Assembly (NCBI GenBank): GCA_947359465.1
Contig: OX375873.1
Span: 91,781,978-91,845,977 of the forward strand
Source: Metellina segmentata
Lineage: Eukaryota > Arthropoda > Arachnida > Araneae > Tetragnathidae
Reading direction: 5' to 3'
DNA length: 64,000 nucleotides
Numbering within the stretch: position 1 is the stretch's first letter; every line of letters begins with the position of its first letter. The notes under the pieces were generated by a model. It made no database searches and was not told where the DNA came from. It saw only the letters and a program-made list of their open reading frames with translations. The position numbers were made by a program, and so were the translations under genes. Shown one piece after another: positions 45,155 to 55,811 of this stretch.

Positions 45155-45991
45155 TAGAGATGCACCCTCGACAGCAAAACATCTATGTTTTGAAACATCG
45201 ATGTTGGTAATACATCGCCCGAAAACTATCGATGTTTTTAAACATCAGTGCATTTAAACTATTCCCACACACCCCTTTTCCTTAAAACTGGTTTAGTAAC
45301 CTCAAACATTAATGTCTCCGGGAGGGGGGAGATTTTATTTTCCACTTGCTGTGTTTATTTATTTATAACTAAGAATTTTTTAACTGTCAAAACAAAGCCA
45401 GAAAAATTAATTCGAACAGTAAACGAATATTTTATTTTCGAGTTGAATAATGTAAAAGAAAATAATATTTACATCAATTGGATATAGGTATTTCTAACTA
45501 TAAGTATATTTAGGTAGGTAAATAAAAATAATTATTGATAGTTATTGTTATTATTTGTAAACTTATGGGGGGGAACATAAACTTATTTTCTATTTACTGT
45601 AAATAAAAAATATTGGGGCCTACAATTATTATATGCCTCAATATTTGTTATTTATAGTTTGTAAAAAAAGAAGTTTGTTAACTTTCTCCACCTTAGGATG
45701 ACTTCTTTTTTCACTAACTATCCCACCAATTAGGAAAAACCTATTTCTGATAGGACGGATGTTGCCATCACTGACAAATATTTAGTTGCACGGTTATTTT
45801 TCTTAATTTTTGCTGTGGTACTTTTCTTATTCAAAAATAAAGTATCGATAGTGTAAAAACATCTACAATGTCATCAAACATCAACATTGATGCTAAACAA
45901 ACATCGGCTCCAATAAATCGACTGTAAATACATTGATGTTTTATAAAACATCGATGTTTTGAAACCATCGACATAGTTGTCCCAATCCCTA
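45155..45991 (-). mobile_element. 837-bp deleted hAT element
   Basis: The left end is TAGAGATGCACCCTCGACAG and the right end read inward is TAGGGATTGGGACAACTATG. GTACACGG flanks it at 45147-45154 and 45992-45999, a perfect 8-bp duplication. Both subterminal regions are rich in ACATCGATGTTTT and its complement. The inside keeps only the C-terminal end of a transposase on the minus strand. Confidence 0.94.
45640..45775 (-). pseudogene. hAT transposase C-terminal dimerisation relic
   Basis: The minus strand reads GNIRPIRNRFFLIGG, IVSEKRSHPKVEKVNKLLFL and Q, followed by a few residues and a stop. This is the hATC pattern (S-x-x-GNIVSxKRxxLxPxxVxxLxFL) that ends hAT transposases. It agrees with the 8-bp target duplication of the enclosing element. 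All catalytic parts are gone. Confidence 0.82.
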
Positions 45992-46497
45992 GTACACGGA
46001 AGTTGGTCCACTTTAAATCTGTCGTGGCCTCAAATGTCCTCGCGATGTAGTGGTGTGGAAGTTTGAAGAGTGGGGTGTCAGCTGAGGTGTGCCTCGTGAT
46101 CTGACCGTGGTAAAAACTTGCGTGGTGTTGTCCATGTATCTTTCCCAAGAGGATTGATCTCGGACCATCGCTAATAGCCAGTAGTGTTTCTCCAGTGCGA
46201 CGCTAATTAACTAACTACTGACCATATCAATTCCTCAGTTATAATAAAGTATTCGCAAAAGTTATCAGCTACAGTAGACAGTATCAAATATGTTATGCTT
46301 TACTAGCGTATAACATGTTTAGAATTCTTGATTGTGAGTACAACCCCCTAAATCAACAGTGTTTCTTTTGATTGGAGGTGTGACTTTTTCATCTCTATAT
46401 TTTGAATGTCAATTACGGTTATGTTTTCGGGGTATTCTAACACTACAGCTAGTACGAGAAATTAAATTCTTTAGGTAAGTGCATCTCCCAATTTAAT

Positions 46498-46830
46498 AGT
46501 GGCCGACCAACCGGTATAGTGGTTAAGGTGTTAGCCTCTATATAGGAAGGTTCCTGGTTCGAATCCGGGTTCGGGCATGGATGTTTGTAAGCGTATGGTG
46601 TAGGGGCGGCTGGTGCACCTTAAATCTGTCGTGGCCGAAAGTCCTCACGTTGGGTTGGCGTGGAAGTTTGGAGAGTGGGGTGCCAGTTCAGGTGTTGCTT
46701 CGTCATCTGACCGTGGTTCAAAATTACGAGGTGTTGTCCTCGGATCTTTCCCTTAATGGACTGATCCCGCACCGTCGTCAATAGCCCGTTGTGTTGCTCT
46801 AGTACGACGTTAACTAAAATTACCATTACC
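46498..46830 (+). mobile_element. tRNA-SINE, best preserved copy
   Basis: The head carries an A box within CCGGTATAGTGGTTAAGGTG (about 46512) and a canonical B box GGTTCGAATCC (46556-46566), 40 bases apart. Then follow GGGCATGGATGTTTGTAAGC and the body: ACCTTAAATCTGTCGTGGCC, TCCTCACGTTGGGTTGGCGT, GGAGAGTGGGGTGCCAGTTC and CTGACCGTGGTTCAAAATTA. The tail is CGTTGTGTTGCTCTAGTACG then ACGTTAACTAA. It is not a functional tRNA gene, because the acceptor stem cannot close. Transcription by RNA polymerase III from the internal boxes is expected for the class. Confidence 0.93.
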
Positions 46831-46934
46831 CAATTTAATAGACAGACCAGTCTATTGAATAACCTATCATTATGATATTGATGTACCAAATATATTTTAT
46901 AGCTGATATCATGATTATTTTTGGATTGGTAGGT

Positions 46935-47180
46935 AGTTACATTTAAGTTGCACTGGAGGAACACAACAGGCGATTGGTTCATATGACAAGGTCAGCACCT
47001 GCATTGGCACCTCACTCTCCAAACCTCAACACCAAACTGACGTGAGGACATTTGAGGCCCAACAGATTTAATGTCCCCAAATGCACAACGATCTTTTGTT
47101 GGATTGAATTTTGAACTTGCAACACTCCGGTGTCTTATCCACGACTCTACCAAATGAGCTACGGCTGTCCGGTCTGTTTC
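46935..47180 (-). mobile_element. tRNA-SINE, reverse copy
   Basis: On the minus strand the head reads GTAGCTCATTTGGTAGAGTC (A box region) and GCAAGTTCAAAATTCAATCC (degraded B box), then the body words TGAGGTTTGGAGAGTGAGGT and CCTCACGTCAGTTTGG, and the end CGCCTGTTGTGTTCCTCCAG. It lies in opposite orientation about 100 bases after the copy at 46498, so the two could pair as a hairpin in RNA. Confidence 0.85.
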
Positions 47181-48060
47181 GGAAAAAAATAAGATGTTTA
47201 ATCCAGTTTTCAATATAACTTACTTTAAGTCGATCTAAATGCCTCTTCAAATATAAAAGATGCATAGAAACAATGAGTGGAAAAGCTGTTCAAAATGGAA
47301 TTGAGTTTCTTGACTGTTGAAAACGAAACAACTGAGATTGCAGCAAGAGAAATCTTCTTCAATTGTTTTCCAGACGTCTTTTATATAAAAGCATTTTAGC
47401 TCTAAAGTAATGGCGGTAGTGGCAATTTTTTATTTTGGATCTATGAATGACCTTTATAGATTCACTAGAAAAGGAATTCATTTGAATTCGTAAGCGCATA
47501 ATTACTTCTTTACCTTCTGAGGATTCCACAAGCACATATAAACTCTGCAAGTTTCCATGTGTGGCTTCTAACTAGTTTTTCCTTTTTGACCAATAGAATC
47601 TTCCTAGACTTTTGAGACCATACAATCTGTAGTGTGTCTTCTAACCCTTTTATACCACACTAGCAAAATATTCGACCTTACTCGGTTTGAATTGGTTTAC
47701 TTAAATTGAAGCGATAATCAAAATATATAATGACTTACGTTTTTTGTAGAGTAAAAATTTATTTGAATACCTTTCGCCATCTTTATCATTTCTACAACTT
47801 ACTTTGAACACAAATCCCACACATGCATATCCATCCATTCCAATTTTTCCAAAACTACCAAATTATGGTTCATTTAAGTATACTTATTCAGGTGTTCTAG
47901 TATGAAACTCAACTAAATATTACAATTATAAAATGTTTAATATTGCATTCACTAAACTAATAGATAATGTATAAAATAAAATACATTGCAATCAAATATC
48001 TGCAATAAAATGTATCTGATGCTTGCACAAACACAAAAACACAAAATCGAACATAGAACA
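47181..48060. other. No supported gene
   Basis: Nothing is assignable. Confidence 0.4.
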
Positions 48061-48215
48061 GAAAGACGGACAGACAGACTTTTGCAACCAATTCCACTCA
48101 CTAAATGAAGATAAGTCACTGTATGCAAACTTCCATGAAAATATATTAAACCGTGTGGGCGTGTATAGGGCACATGCATACAGACAGACAGACAGATGGA
48201 CAGACAGACAGACAC
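48061..48215 (+). repeat. CAGA microsatellite cluster
   Basis: A short GACGGACAGACAGAC run lies at about 48065, and a longer CAGACAGACAGACAGATGGA type run lies at 48181-48214. A GC-richer phrase (CGAAAAGGGCAGATTCGGCA) follows. Several overlapping frames on both strands arise only from the repeat. Confidence 0.85.
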
Positions 48216-49620
48216 CAAACGCGAAAAGGGCAGATTCGGCATCAGAAGGGTCCAAAACGGATAGAAAATTTGAAATGGGTCGAAAATATTGAATGTACAA
48301 ACAAACACTCCATTCTTATTTATATAGATTACCACATTCTTGGCCAATCGGTTCTTTTTTAAGATTCTTTCAACCAATAGAAGTGGTTATTTAGTATTCA
48401 GAGGTGAATTTTTTCTTCTCTAATGTGAAAACAGTATAACATTGCTCATAAATCTTGTGAAGCTCATAGGGTAAGTTAATTTTTTCCAATAGATGTAGTT
48501 ATTAGGCATACAATGAGAAGCCTGGTAAACGGAATATTATACCACTAAGAAAGAAAATCCAAATGTAAATTGCTTTAGTGAGCACTTGGACCATTTGAAC
48601 AGGTAAAATCCTAGAGCATTTCCTCCTTAATAAATTTAAAGGCACTTGTTTTAATTTTTTTTATATGGTATCATATCCGAAAAATAATTTAATATGAAAG
48701 TACGTAATGTGAAAACATCAATGCAAAGCAGAAAAAAATCTGATACTTTAATCTTTTAGTTTATTAATGATAATCTCTTTACGCAATGAAATCATCTTTA
48801 GTTCTTTAAAAGTTCTCAAGAAAAATAACTTGTAATTTGCAGCAATTTGTTCCGAATTAATTAAAATTATAAAATTTAAAACTGTGTTTTAGTCTACTGA
48901 AATTACTTGTCTCCTTATACATTCATTATTAAAAATATAAGTTAATAAAATATACTGAAAATGTAAATTTTTTGATGTGCCTATACGGCATTGATATGTT
49001 CCATAAAATTGTTATTTTTAGAATTGACTAAAAATGTACGTAGTTGTTCTTAATTCTATTTTTATAAACCATGATAGAACAGCTGCAAAGAATTTTCCGA
49101 TGCAACAAATGAAAGTTTGACTGTCAAAGTATTTTACATTTCTTTCCCTATTTTTCTTTTCTTAGTGAACGGATTAATTATTCATTTATACATAGATAAG
49201 ACATACATATATACGTATTTAAGACATCATACACATATAAGACATGTATAAGAAATAACCAGAAAAAAGTTTTGGAAAAAACAACTGAAAAATAGAATTA
49301 AGAAAAAACTTAAGTGATTAAATAAATGGCGTGTATATATTAGTTATTCCTTAAATTGAGTAATATAGCAAAAAAAAAGGTATTTTTCACGTATCAAGAC
49401 CAAGGCTAGCAATAAGCTCTGCCCATTAAATCACCAACTGATAAGGTCTTGAAATTTCACTAACAATTTACGAGTTCTATGTACCCCAGAGCAGATCAAA
49501 TTTCTCCTCCCTAATGTATTAACGAATCTTTCTAAAAGAGTTCTTTTTATCTGGACCTCTTTCTTCGTTATTTTACAAATTCTTAGTCATCATTTACAAA
49601 TCGAAAGTTGTTTGCTCTAA
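48216..49620. other. AT-rich DNA, nothing recognised
   Basis: No motif or repeat unit was found. Confidence 0.45.
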
Positions 49621-49935
49621 TCTCCCAACGGGTCGCGCGACCCAACCTGTCTTTGTTCGCCGAACCGTTCCTTTGAAAGTAAACGGAACCAAACGGCTCC
49701 AACACTGCAAAGCAAGTCACCATCCGAGAACCCAGACTGCTTTTGCATCATTATTTTTTCCTAGCCCCAGAGCTTCTCATCTTGTAAGCCCCGTCGCATA
49801 TTTTATTCTAATGGTTCTGCTTCTTCCATATTGCTCAAGACCAAACAGAGCTATTCATAGGATAGTCCACCCCCCTACAGAAGCGAGATCGGGGGGGGGA
49901 AGTATTCTTTGGGGGAGTCTGGAGAATTGAAATGA
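49621..49935. other. GC-elevated island, function unknown
   Basis: This is clearly richer in G+C than the kilobases around it. It contains GGGTCGCGCG, a homopolymer G run near 49890 and an open 85-codon plus-strand frame at 49673-49930. The protein has no motif that I recognise. A decayed LTR, an untranslated exon or a regulatory island are all possible. Confidence 0.3.
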
Positions 49936-50345
49936 ACTGTTCTTTAGTATCGTGTTCTCTTTTTTTCAACCCAACCGCTTCTAAAACATACCTTGTAATT
50001 TGTTCTCTTTGAACTTTCGCTAAGAAAGCTTTTTTTTACTGCCTAGAGAACAAACACACATGTTGGCTTAGGCTCCGAGAAATAATAAAAAACGCATCAA
50101 TTTGGATGTTGATGCAGAATAAGCGTGCTGCTCTCCATTTGCATATAAGTGCATCTTACTTTATATTTACTTAACGGACTAAAGATCGTGGATGTGCCTT
50201 GATTGTTTCTTTTTTATTTATTTTCAATTTGAAATTTGGGAGGGGGTAAGTTTCTTGCTTGGGTCTTGTTGAATGACGGGATTTGATTGCAGCGCTTTGA
50301 AACAAAAGGTTAGTAGGGATGAAATGATTTCATTAAAGCTATTTT
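49936..50345. other. No supported gene
   Basis: Nothing is assignable. Confidence 0.4.
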
Positions 50346-51738
50346 TTAATCCTACGGGTAGTTTTTCTTGATGAAGTATAACAAAGCTGTATATTTATGG
50401 ACGATATATCTCGTGACTAGATGAAAATTGTTCAGATCTTGATCTCGTCAGCCTAAAAAAATTGGAAATATCTTGATGACGGGATATCTCTTCATTAGAA
50501 AATTTGGTTAGATATTGATGGACAAGATATCTCGTTATTGGATTAAAGCTGCTCAAGTCTTAATCTCGTCACCATAAAAAAAATTGGATAAATCTTGATG
50601 ACGAGATATTTCTTCATTAGAAAACTTGGTTACATATTGATGGAAGAGATATCTCTTCATTAGAATACATCGTTAGATATTAATGGACGAGATATCTCGT
50701 TATTGGATAAAAACTGCTCAGGTCTTAATCTTGCCACCATAAAAAAAATTGGAAATGTCTTGATGACGGAGCATCTCTTCATCAGAAAATTTGGTTAGAT
50801 ATTGATGGACGAGATATCTCTTTATTAGAAAACTTAATTAGATAATGATTGACGAGATATCTCGTTATTGGATGAAAACTGTTCATGTCTTGATCTCGTC
50901 ACGATAAAAATATTGGAAATGTCTTGATGACGAATATCTCTTCATTAGAAAATTTGGTTAGATATTGATGGACGAGATATCTCTTCATTAGAAAACTTGG
51001 TTAGATAATGATGGACAAGATATCTCGTTATTGGATGAAAGCTGCTCAAGTCTTAATCTCGTCACCATAATAAAAATTGGATAAATCTTGATGACGAGAT
51101 ATTTCTTCATTAGAAAACTTGGTTACATATTGATGGAAGAGATATCTCTTCATTAGAATACATCGTTAGATATTAATGGACGAGATATCTCGTTATTGGA
51201 TAAAAACTGCTCAGGTCTTAATCTTGCCACCATAAAAAAAATTGGAAATGTCTTGATGACGGAGCATCTCTTCATTAGAAAATTTGGTTAGATATTGATG
51301 GACGAGATATCTCTTTATTAGAAAACTTAATTAGATAATGATTGACGAGATATCTCGTTATTGGATGAAAACTGTTCATGTCTTGATCTCGTCACGATAA
51401 AAATATTGGAAATGTCTTGATGACGAATATCTCTTCATTAGAAAACTTGGTTAGATATTGATGGACGATATAGCTCGTTATTGGATGAAAACTGTTCATG
51501 GCTTGATCTCGTCACCATAAAAATATTGGAAATGTCTTAATGACGAATATCTCTTCATTAGAAAGCTTGGTTAGATATTGATGGACGATATATCTCGTTA
51601 TTGGATGAAAACTGTTCATGGCTTGATCTCGTCACCATAAAAATATTGGATATGTCTTGATGACGACTATCTCTTCATTATAAAACTTGGTTAGATATTG
51701 ATGGACGAGATATCTCGTCGAAACCACTTGAAGGGTTA
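50346..51738 (+). mobile_element. TTAA-type GATATC element expanded to a 1.4-kb array
   Basis: The left end is TTAATCCTACGGGTAGTTTT. The right end is GTCGAAACCACTTGAAGGGT followed by TAA. Between them are dozens of units built around GACGAGATATCTCGTTATTG, GATGGACGAGATATCTC and CTTGATCTCGTCACCATAA. A larger block of about 493 bases repeats: GACAAGATATCTCGTTATTG starts at 50521 and again at 51014, and the order of variant units is the same in both copies to about 51440. Plus orientation. Confidence 0.92.
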
Positions 51739-51859
51739 AGGGATCATGTAAATGTTTTGAACTTAAATAACAAAAACGTAGCTAAACTTTTATATAAATA
51801 TAAAAATGGATGAATCAAAACTGAAAGAAATTAAATAGGTAGGTGGTAAAATTCAATTT
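51739..51859. other. Short spacer
   Basis: AT-rich spacer between the array and a SINE. Confidence 0.4.
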
Positions 51860-52146
51860 ATATCGCACTGGAGCAACCCAATGGGCTATAGGCAACGAAC
51901 CGAGATCAGTCCTTAAGGACAATATATTGTAAGTTTGAACCACGACTTGATGACGAGGTCAACACCTGAGCTGGTACCCCACTCTCCAAATTTCCACAAC
52001 AAACCAACATGATGAAATTTGAGGCCACGACAAATTTAACTTGAACCATACCCCACGTATACGACTGGCTTTTATTGTATCGAGTTTTGAACTCGTAACC
52101 GTCCTGGATGCTAATCCTCGATTGTCATAACTGTTCTACCACAGCC
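51860..52146 (-). mobile_element. tRNA-SINE, reverse copy
   Basis: On the minus strand the head is GGCTGTGGTAGAACAGTTAT, then GGTTACGAGTTCAAAACTCG (B box GAGTTCAAAAC). The body carries TCGTGGCCTCAAATTTCATC, GGAGAGTGGGGTACCAGCTC and CATTGGGTTGCTCCAGTGCG. It is nearly full length and diverged. Confidence 0.88.
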
Positions 52147-52326
52147 CTTAATATTAGTTATGATTTTACCACTTTATATTCAGTAGTCATGCCTGAAAAT
52201 CCACTCCCAATTTCGATCAAGGACCTCGAAGGTCGTGACGCACTGTGGATACGTACCCTTTTACATGTTATACATTCATAAGTCGCAATACCTATGGATT
52301 ATATAATAAATATTAAGGAGAAGAGA

Positions 52327-52543
52327 TTAACCCTACTTGGGGGGGGGTCTCAACGTGGTATCTCGTCATAAGCAAATACTGACCATATCTTGATGAACGC
52401 GATGTCTTGAGAAGAAAACTGCCCTGATTGTGATCAGGCCATCATAAAAAGTTTCAATATCAATGACAAAATATTTCGTCATTATAAAACATTTTCAGAT
52501 CTTAATGAAGGATATATCCCGTCGAAACCACTTGGAATGGTAA
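52327..52543 (+). mobile_element. TTAA-type GATATC element
   Basis: The left end is TTAACCCTACTTGGGGGGGG followed by TCTCAACGTGGTATCTCGTC. Inside are CATATCTTGATGAACGCGAT and ATTTCGTCATTATAAAACAT. The right end is CCCGTCGAAACCACTTGGAA followed by TGGTAA. Plus orientation. Confidence 0.82.
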
Positions 52544-55497
52544 TAGGTCTTTTATAAAATTAAATTAAACTGAGATCGACTCCCCTGATGCTCGCTAATA
52601 AACTAATACTTCTTTGAATGACTCAGTAAAAAATCGAAGGCCGAACAAAGTTATAATGTGTTTTAAACAAAGGAACGATATCAAACATTTAGACGGGAAA
52701 ACGACTGAGTAGAAAACGAGAAAAGTCTGAAGTAAAATGATCGAAACGAATTTAAATAAAATGTGTCGACGATTAGAATTTAAAAGCCTTGTAATGAATC
52801 TAATATGCAAAGCAGACTACTTCAACAACCAAACGAAACAATAAGTTAACGGATTGGCGAATTACACAGAGAAGTGAAAAGAAAATGCTTCCCTTTTAAA
52901 AAAGAAATCGAAGAACATATGTTACAAAAAAGGAGCTAACAATTACTAACGAAGAAAATCAAAGTAATGTTTTTTTTTCGAAACTGAACAGCAACCAAAA
53001 AACATAGTGAGCAAGAGAATCATAATGAATGTAATCAACACCCACTGAGCAAAACTAATAAGTGAATTAAATTAACAAATAAATGAAAACGAGACAATGC
53101 ACTCAGTGAGATTTTAACAAGCTGTCTAACGAATAGAACTGATAAAAGGACTATGAAAGGCTTTTCTGTCTAACGTAAATGTAGATGGCGCTTGCGTTTA
53201 TGCGGATTAACGAGTTCCCTGTCAGTATTCCAAGTGTGACGTCACTTGGCTTATTTTTCAAATACGATTTCAGCACTTCACCAACCAACGAAAATTTCTT
53301 AAAATGGGTTCTAATTTGATTTTTGATAGTTGATTGGTTCATGTCCGTTAGATTGAACTAAAACTGGCGTTAACCTCCAGTTTTAGATAACTTCGATGTG
53401 GTATCATGCAAGGATAATTGGGTGTCGGAAGTAATATTTTCGTTTAATTGTTTGCCTTTACACTGAAAATACTTTTCATACAAGACTAAGAACATAGCAT
53501 TAAATAAAATTTTCAAACAAGTAGAATGGAAAGAAAATTAGTAAGTTAATTAAACAAAAATAGGACCGATTGATTTGGTACTTTCTATGTGTTCAGCAAA
53601 GAAAGTAAGAACTTTTAATATATTATCAGCTTTATATGCATACCTTTCTAAGGAAATTACGCTTAACTTGTTTGTTTGTAAAGTTCTTGTATCCATAAAT
53701 TCATAATGTATTCTTAAAAATCATTCATTAGATCTAATTTAACTGTTAAAATAATAAAATCATTTGTTAACCCTCTAAGAGATTCAAATAGACAATTTCC
53801 TCTTGCAACCTAGTCTTAATTACATGACTTTCCACCCGGTTTGACTAACCCCAATAGAATCCTTCTAATAACGTCTAGAATTCTTTGAGTGGACTTGATA
53901 GTCTTTGTGTGGTGAAGGCCTACCCTTCCCCACATGTTATAATTATTTTCCATTCCTCCACGGGTTTTTTTGGAAAAGGAATGAGAGCAAGAATTAGATT
54001 CCCTGTATAGTTGTTTCTTCGATCCCATTTCCGGCATCCTAGCTACGAAAATGTTGTAAGTAGAGATTGGATTTCTCAGGCTCTTTCCCTTCTTGGAATT
54101 CTGGTTTGAGTGTTATCTAGTTTAGGGGACAGCGACCCCTCTTGTTTCTCCCTGTCTCATCTATATGTGGCCCACACTGATTGGACCATTGGTGACCTTC
54201 CAAGGTCAAACCCACCGCTACATAACCTTCAATCGCTACACTTCTTAATTACCGGAAGATGTTTGCGTGATTTGGCTCTCTTCATCCTGGGGTTTTTAAA
54301 CAATAAAAAGAATAACCCCGGTTGTCCTTCTTCCCGCGTGCTATATGTTATTTATTGGCGCTAATATTTACCTCGCATTGGGGTGACCTTCGTTTTTAGC
54401 GACCCCGAAAAGAGGACAAAGGATTGGTTTTTTTCTGCTACGGAGCCCCCCCCCCCCTTTTTTAGTTTGAGAGATGCTACTGCTTGGTTTCGCTGCGTTG
54501 GATTCTTCCCAAAACTACGGCATTTTGGTTGTCCGGTTTTTTCGATGAACTTAAACCATGGCATCTTCATCCATGATTTCAATGAGGCTCTAGAATATTA
54601 TGTTTTATGACCACCAGCTGATTTTTGACGAAGCGGTTCTTTCATCGCATGGATCGCTATTCCAACTTTGCTTCTCTGCGAGCCATGGAGAAGCTGTTCT
54701 CATTCGAGCGGATCACTAACCCTGGTTCTTTTGGATTTCTCTGCAAGCCACGGAAATCTTGATCTGCACCCCGACGTCTGGGAAGGAATGCCATCGGTTT
54801 AATCGTCGAGTCTTCTCCAGTTACATTTTAATGGCGCAACTAACGAAATCATTGCACTTTGACCGATCAACGAAAAACGAACCTCAAAGTCGTTCTCGGG
54901 TTCTCGTAACCGACCCAACACTGAGATGAAGACCCTCGGACACTCACTGAAATTTAAGCAACTATCAATTCCATAACTCCAGCATCGAGCTCGACCACAG
55001 TGACCAGCGGTCCCTTCGAAGAGTTTCAAAAAAAATAAATACCGTTATTTTCACTCTGCGCTGAGACTTTTCTCTTAGTACGAGGTTCCACTCTTTTCAA
55101 GACAGTTCCAGCAACGACAACCAAGAAATGAATCAAAAGACGTCATCTGGTGAGTCCGCCTTTATAAACTCTTCGTTAGATAGTAACTAAAATAGTAAAA
55201 TAGTCAGATATAAACTAAACGTCAGAAAGTCATATGATAAATCCTTTGCCTTTCACCAGCCAGTTTTGTTCCTTAAGAACGGCCAATCAATATAATTGCA
55301 TCCAAGTAACCTATTTTGGAGTATGATTTTACGAACCTCTATTTAATTCAATACACCTTTTTTCTTACCCCCTAATTTTCGCCACATTTAGTGCCGTGAT
55401 TTTATTCTAAACCAAATTTACACCACACTTTGAAATGGACTTGATTTGTTATGGACCAATAAAATCGTTCCAAAGGATTGTATTCCTAGTAAAATAC
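52544..55497. other. No confident gene; GC-elevated part at 53.8-55.1 kb
   Basis: The first 1.2 kb is AT-rich. From about 53800 to 55100 base composition is more balanced and several short frames occur on both strands (for example minus 54799-55029 and minus 53816-54037), none with a motif I can place. A decayed LTR retrotransposon or an unrecognised exon cluster is possible. I see no terminal repeats. Confidence 0.3.
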
Positions 55498-55811
55498 CCC
55501 GTCCGTGGTAATTCTGTTGGAAAAGTAGCGGATTTACAATTGGTGGGTTGCAAGATCGAAACTCGATCCAACCAAAGATCATCGTGTACATGGGGGGTTG
55601 GTGAACGTTAAATCTGTCGATACCCCAAATGTCCTTATGTTGATGTGGTGAGGAAGTTTGAAGAATGGGGTGCAGTTCAGGTATCGGCCTAGCCATCTGA
55701 CCGTGGTTCAAAAATTCGAGGCGGTGTCTTTGTATCTTTCCTTTAGGGGTTGATTCCTGACCGTCGCCAATATCTCGTTGTGTTGCTCCAGTGCAATGAA
55801 CTACCTACCCC
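55498..55811 (+). mobile_element. tRNA-SINE, uninterrupted full-length copy
   Basis: The head is GTCCGTGGTAATTCTGTTGG, then GGGTTGCAAGATCGAAACTC (B-box region) and GATCCAACCAAAGATCATCG. The body and tail are GTTAAATCTGTCGATACCCC, CTGACCGTGGTTCAAAAATT and GTTGTGTTGCTCCAGTGCAA. It supplies the reference order for the split copy at 44899-46220. Confidence 0.92.

Larger units (their letters stand above)
44899..46220 (+). mobile_element. tRNA-SINE split by two hAT insertions
   Basis: The SINE is in three parts. The head at 44899-44930 reads CTCAGGGGGTGGTATCAGTT and is followed by GTAAGAGTAATG. The middle at 45084-45154 has GATTAGCAACAAGAGGGTTA and CGAGTTCGAAACTAGGTCC, with the B box GAGTTCGAAAC. 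The body at 45992-46220 has AAGTTGGTCCACTTTAAATC, GTCGTGGCCTC and the tail CCAGTGCGACGCTAATTAAC. Removing the insertions at 44931-45083 and 45155-45991, plus one target duplication each, restores the order seen in the uninterrupted copy at 55498-55811. Confidence 0.92.

Noticed and set aside
45831..46148. Minus-strand frame of 105 codons
   Set aside because: It crosses the border between the hAT element and the SINE body. Similar SINE-derived frames at 46620-46982 and 55418-55711 confirm that these are repeat shadows.
46498..46575. A functional tRNA gene
   Set aside because: A and B boxes are present but the acceptor stem cannot pair and the sequence runs directly into a SINE body shared with other copies.
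46830..46860. Short inverted repeat AATAGACAGACCAGTCTATT
   Set aside because: Short and isolated next to a SINE tail; such stems are expected by chance in a window of this size.
47952..48377. Minus-strand frame of 141 codons with a Cys/Ser/Leu-rich stretch
   Set aside because: The striking SVCLSICLSVC pattern comes from the CAGA microsatellite; the complementary strand is open for the same reason.
53800..55140. A possible LTR retrotransposon
   Set aside because: Composition is suggestive, but I found no direct long terminal repeats, primer-binding site or gag/pol motif.
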